Shown: positions 61,320 through 64,000 of the stretch, in pieces | Layout of the letters: each line of letters begins with the position of its first letter | Position numbering within the stretch: position 1 is the first letter of the stretch | Origin: Paracoccus fistulariae | Lineage (GTDB): Bacteria > Pseudomonadota > Alphaproteobacteria > Rhodobacterales > Rhodobacteraceae | Direction of reading: 5' to 3' | DNA: 64,000 nt | NCBI RefSeq assembly: GCF_028553785.1 | Contig: NZ_CP067136.1 | Location: 1,674,001 to 1,738,000, forward strand | Notes under the pieces: generated by a model | What the model was told of the DNA's origin: nothing | The model's database searches: none | Seen by the model: the letters and a program-made list of their open reading frames with translations, nothing else | Position numbers and translations under genes: made by a program

Positions 61320-61353
61320 CATGACCCGCCACGGCGGCAACGGAGAACGTGCC

Positions 61354-62559
61354 TTGCAGATCGAGATGATGGCGGCCGCAAAGCTGGTTCCCTATGCCCG
61401 CAACGCCCGCACCCATTCCGAGGATCAGGTCGCCCAAATTGCGGCCTCCATCGCCGAGTTCGGCTTCACCAACCCGATCCTGATCGGCGGGGACGATGTG
61501 ATCATCGCCGGTCACGGCCGGTTGATGGCCGCGCAGAAGCTGGGGCTGGCCGTGGTGCCGGTGATCGTGCTGGACCATCTGACCGAGGCGCAGCGCCGGG
61601 CGCTGGTCGTCGCCGACAACAGAATCGCCGAGAATGCCGGTTGGGACGAGGAACTGCTGCGCGCGGAACTGGAAAGCCTGCGCGACATAGATTTCGATCT
61701 CGACCTGATCGGCTTTTCCGAAGCCGAGCTGGACGCGCTGCTGGGCGATCTGGACGGCAGCGAGGACGGCACGGTCGATGGCGAGGACGAGGTGCCCGAA
61801 CCGCCGGCCGATCCGGTCTCGCGACCGGGTGATCTCTGGATCATGGGCGGCCACCGCCTGCTCTGCGGCGACTCCACTGTCGCCAGTGACGTAGAACAGC
61901 TGCTGGGCGGGGTGAGGCCGCTGCTGATGGTGACCGACCCACCCTATGGGGTCGAATACGACCCGGCATGGCGCAATGCGACCGGCGCGGCAAAGACCAA
62001 ACGCACCGGCAAGGTGCTGAACGACGACCGCGCGGACTGGCGCGAGGCCTGGGCACTGTTTCCGGGCGACGTCGCCTATGTCTGGCACGGCGCGCTGCAT
62101 GCCACGACCGTCGCCGACAGCTTGATCGCCTGCGGCTTCAACATCCGCTCGCAGATCGTCTGGGCCAAGGATCGGCTGGTCCTCAGCCGGGGCGATTACC
62201 ATTGGCAGCACGAACCCTGCTGGTATGCCGTCAAGAAGACCGGCAAGGGCCACTGGGCCGGGGGTCGCAAGCAGACAACGCTCTGGCAGATCGCCAACAA
62301 GGATCAGGACGCGGAAACGGTCCACGGCACACAGAAGCCGGTCGAATGCATGCGCCGCCCGATCCTGAACAATTCCAGCCCCGGGCAAGCCATCTACGAG
62401 CCGTTCATGGGCTCCGGCACCACCCTGATCGCGGCCGAGACGACGGGTCGGGTTTGCTACGGAATCGAGCTGAACCCCGCCTATGTCGATGTCGCCGTGG
62501 CAAGGTGGCAGAACCTGACCGGAGGGACGGCGGTCCTCGACGACAACCCCCAATCCTAA
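61354..62559 (+). CDS. ParB-like domain fused to DNA methyltransferase (prophage 2)
   Basis: A 401-residue protein, very similar to the prophage 1 product: ParB-like part (LVPYARNARTHSEDQVAQIAASIAEFGF, VIIAGHGRLMAA), then DPPYGVEYDP and FMGSGTTLIAAETTG. The start is set at TTG (61354) behind GGAG because the paralogue aligns from there; an ATG at 61321 lies directly on the end of a terminator and is less likely. Beta-class motif order. High similarity of the catalytic half suggests the same target sequence as in prophage 1. Confidence 0.9.
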   Translation: MQIEMMAAAKLVPYARNARTHSEDQVAQIAASIAEFGFTNPILIGGDDVIIAGHGRLMAAQKLGLAVVPVIVLDHLTEAQRRALVVADNRIAENAGWDEELLRAELESLRDIDFDLDLIGFSEAELDALLGDLDGSEDGTVDGEDEVPEPPADPVSRPGDLWIMGGHRLLCGDSTVASDVEQLLGGVRPLLMVTDPPYGVEYDPAWRNATGAAKTKRTGKVLNDDRADWREAWALFPGDVAYVWHGALHATTVADSLIACGFNIRSQIVWAKDRLVLSRGDYHWQHEPCWYAVKKTGKGHWAGGRKQTTLWQIANKDQDAETVHGTQKPVECMRRPILNNSSPGQAIYEPFMGSGTTLIAAETTGRVCYGIELNPAYVDVAVARWQNLTGGTAVLDDNPQS

Positions 62560-62667
62560 TTTTACGACGCTGAAGACAATGAAACTCGAACCTTCAAGGT
62601 TTAAGTTTGCAAGTAGAAGTCGTGCTGAATAGTCTCCGATACAGAGCATGCATACGGAGAGACAGCA

Positions 62668-63765
62668 ATGTGGCCCTGGAAGAGAAAACAGCAAGCTGAT
62701 ACGGAGGCTGACCTTCCGTCCAACGAGGAGGCTGTTGTACCGGAGCTACCGATGGTTTCGATTAGCGAAATTGGCGATGCCATCATCACTCTGCGAGGTG
62801 ACGGCTTTCACTTCGCGATGAGCTACGCACAAATGGGCGGATATGACGCGGCGCTTCTAATCCCGGACAGATTTTCAGAAATAATTCAGATAATCGAAGA
62901 AGAGCCAAATTTCTCAGATGAAGGAATAAAATTTGCTGCCGCGCATCAAATATCGGAACTTTCGTCAATAGCGAAAACGGACAACGCATACCTATTTGGC
63001 GCAAAAGATAACTTTGCTACTCGGGAAGAGAAAGAAAAAGCGCGCGAAGTTATTGGTCTTGTATCAGAGATCGGAAAGGGAAACCTCAAGAAAGGTTTTG
63101 AGGAAGTTGGCTTTGATTTCGAACAGTTTCTCGTCTCAACAGCAACAAAAAGACGTCGAGCAGATATAGATCAAATTTTAAATCTTGCTGTCGAAAAGAA
63201 AACCGTTCTGCGGCCACTATTTGTTAGAGCGCTTTCGGCAGGCCGAGATAGATACGGAGACGTTCAGTACGATAAGTTATCCAAAGAAGTTGAAGATTTC
63301 ATCGAAAATTTCTTCCCAGAAGGCTCATTCAAGTTTTTCCATATGTACAGACCCTTCCGTGCAATGTTCCGACTTGCGTGTGCTTGGGCGGAAGAAAGCC
63401 TCGAAGAGCACGAGTTTCCGACGACAGGCCTCGACTTCGAGCACTGGTGCGCCGCCCAGATTGAATCACAGGGGTGGAATGTCACGGTAAGCAAGGCCTC
63501 CGGAGATCAAGGGGTTGACCTTATAGCCATGCGAGAGAGCTTGATCGTTGCAGTTCAGTGCAAGCTATACAGCACTCCTATAGGAAACAAAGCAGTCCAA
63601 GAAGCCTATGCAGGAACGAAGCACTATTGCGCAGATATGGCAGTAGTAATTGGGACCGGCGGATTTACGCGGTCGGCAATAGAGCTAGCTCAAACCACCG
63701 ACGTCGTATTGGTCGACGCTGAGGCGATACGTGACTTTACCCAGTTTGTCATGGCCAGGATATAG
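62668..63765 (+). CDS. Mrr-like restriction endonuclease with unknown N-terminal domain
   Basis: A 365-residue protein. The C-terminal 115 residues are an Mrr_cat-type PD-(D/E)XK nuclease: Glu in LDFEHWCAAQI, Asp284 in GDQGVDLIA and Gln297-Cys-Lys299 in AVQCKLYS, followed by YAGTKHYCADMAVVIGTGGF. The first 240 residues are unassigned and helical. DNA is much AT-richer than the flanking phage genes, showing transfer. It occupies the slot after the methyltransferase where prophage 1 has a C5-MTase and a TIR gene. Mrr enzymes attack modified or foreign DNA, so a prophage-borne defence is likely. Confidence 0.88.
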   Translation: MWPWKRKQQADTEADLPSNEEAVVPELPMVSISEIGDAIITLRGDGFHFAMSYAQMGGYDAALLIPDRFSEIIQIIEEEPNFSDEGIKFAAAHQISELSSIAKTDNAYLFGAKDNFATREEKEKAREVIGLVSEIGKGNLKKGFEEVGFDFEQFLVSTATKRRRADIDQILNLAVEKKTVLRPLFVRALSAGRDRYGDVQYDKLSKEVEDFIENFFPEGSFKFFHMYRPFRAMFRLACAWAEESLEEHEFPTTGLDFEHWCAAQIESQGWNVTVSKASGDQGVDLIAMRESLIVAVQCKLYSTPIGNKAVQEAYAGTKHYCADMAVVIGTGGFTRSAIELAQTTDVVLVDAEAIRDFTQFVMARI

Positions 63766-63849
63766 TTTAGAGGCAGTACTCAATAACTTTGGATGCAGTT
63801 TGATATGATCTGCTCGTTCACTCGCAATCTATCTTAAGGGTTCTCAGCC

Positions 63850-64000
63850 ATGGGCGTCTCGCGCCGCAGATATGCGTCGATGCGCGGCGTGAGCGACATG
63901 GCGGTTCGCAAGGCGATTGCCAGCGGCCGGATTTCTGTCGAGGCGGATGGGACGATCGACCCTGCGAAGGCCGATGCGGAATGGGAACGCCAGACCGACC
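63850..64000 (+). CDS. Terminase small subunit-like protein (partial, window end)
   Basis: The first 50 codons of a homologue of 19811-20404: MGVSRRRYASMRGVSDMAVRKAI forms the HTH, followed by SGRISVEADGTIDPAKADAEW. The gene runs off the window. It marks the start of the packaging module of prophage 2. Confidence 0.85.
   Translation, partial: MGVSRRRYASMRGVSDMAVRKAIASGRISVEADGTIDPAKADAEWERQTD

Larger units (their letters stand above)
55100..64000 (+). mobile_element. Prophage 2, left part (cut by window end)
   Basis: Integrase, antisense companion, protease cargo, HTH gene, membrane peptide, O-like replication gene with iterons, DUF6362-type gene, ParB-MTase, Mrr-like cargo and the first part of a terminase small subunit. 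The order matches prophage 1. The left limit is approximate; no att repeat is seen. Confidence 0.85.

Overview
The window is GC-rich DNA from an alphaproteobacterium, most likely a Rhodobacterales member close to Paracoccus. That placement is an inference from base composition, from phage tail-tip genes of the type seen in the Rhodobacter gene transfer agent (GTA), and from LexA boxes of the alphaproteobacterial form GTTC-N7-GTTC. No rRNA or intact tRNA gene is present.

Region 1 (1-8.4 kb) is a copper and metal-stress island. A copper-exporting P-type ATPase diverges from a CsoR-type repressor, with two operator-like inverted repeats between them. Downstream of the repressor are a small secreted protein, a DUF411 protein, a c-type cytochrome and a lipoprotein. 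On the opposite strand lie an L,D-transpeptidase, a DUF305 membrane protein, a DsbA-like protein, a CopA-type multicopper oxidase and a small secreted His/Cys protein. Together they would export copper, oxidise Cu(I) in the periplasm and repair envelope damage.

Region 2 (about 8.5-43 kb) is a nearly complete prophage. Its order is integrase, an antisense companion gene, an excisionase-like HTH gene, a VRR-NUC nuclease, a lambda O-like replication gene with embedded iterons, a ParB-MTase fusion, a cytosine MTase, and a TIR gene split by an IS3-family element. Packaging and head genes of lambda type follow, then tail-tip genes of GTA type, then an M15 endolysin and overlapping spanins. A SRAP gene behind a LexA box lies at the end. 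Two foreign genes (an unknown protein and an SNase lipoprotein) sit inside the tail module.

Region 3 (43-54 kb) is an accessory island between two directly repeated SRAP genes. Its first part is an AT-richer three-gene cassette: a GHKL ATPase fused to a PD-(D/E)XK-like nuclease, plus two unrecognised proteins. This is the best candidate for an undescribed system. A tRNA-Met 3' fragment with short paired repeats on both sides follows. The second part is a type I restriction-modification operon (R, S, an extra nuclease-like ORF, M).

Region 4 (about 55.1 kb to the window end) is the start of a second prophage with the same gene order as the first but different cargo: an S8-family protease next to the integrase and an Mrr-like nuclease after the methyltransferase. 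It is cut in the terminase small subunit. The two prophages act as a natural comparison that separates a conserved replication and packaging core from exchangeable, probably defensive, cargo slots.
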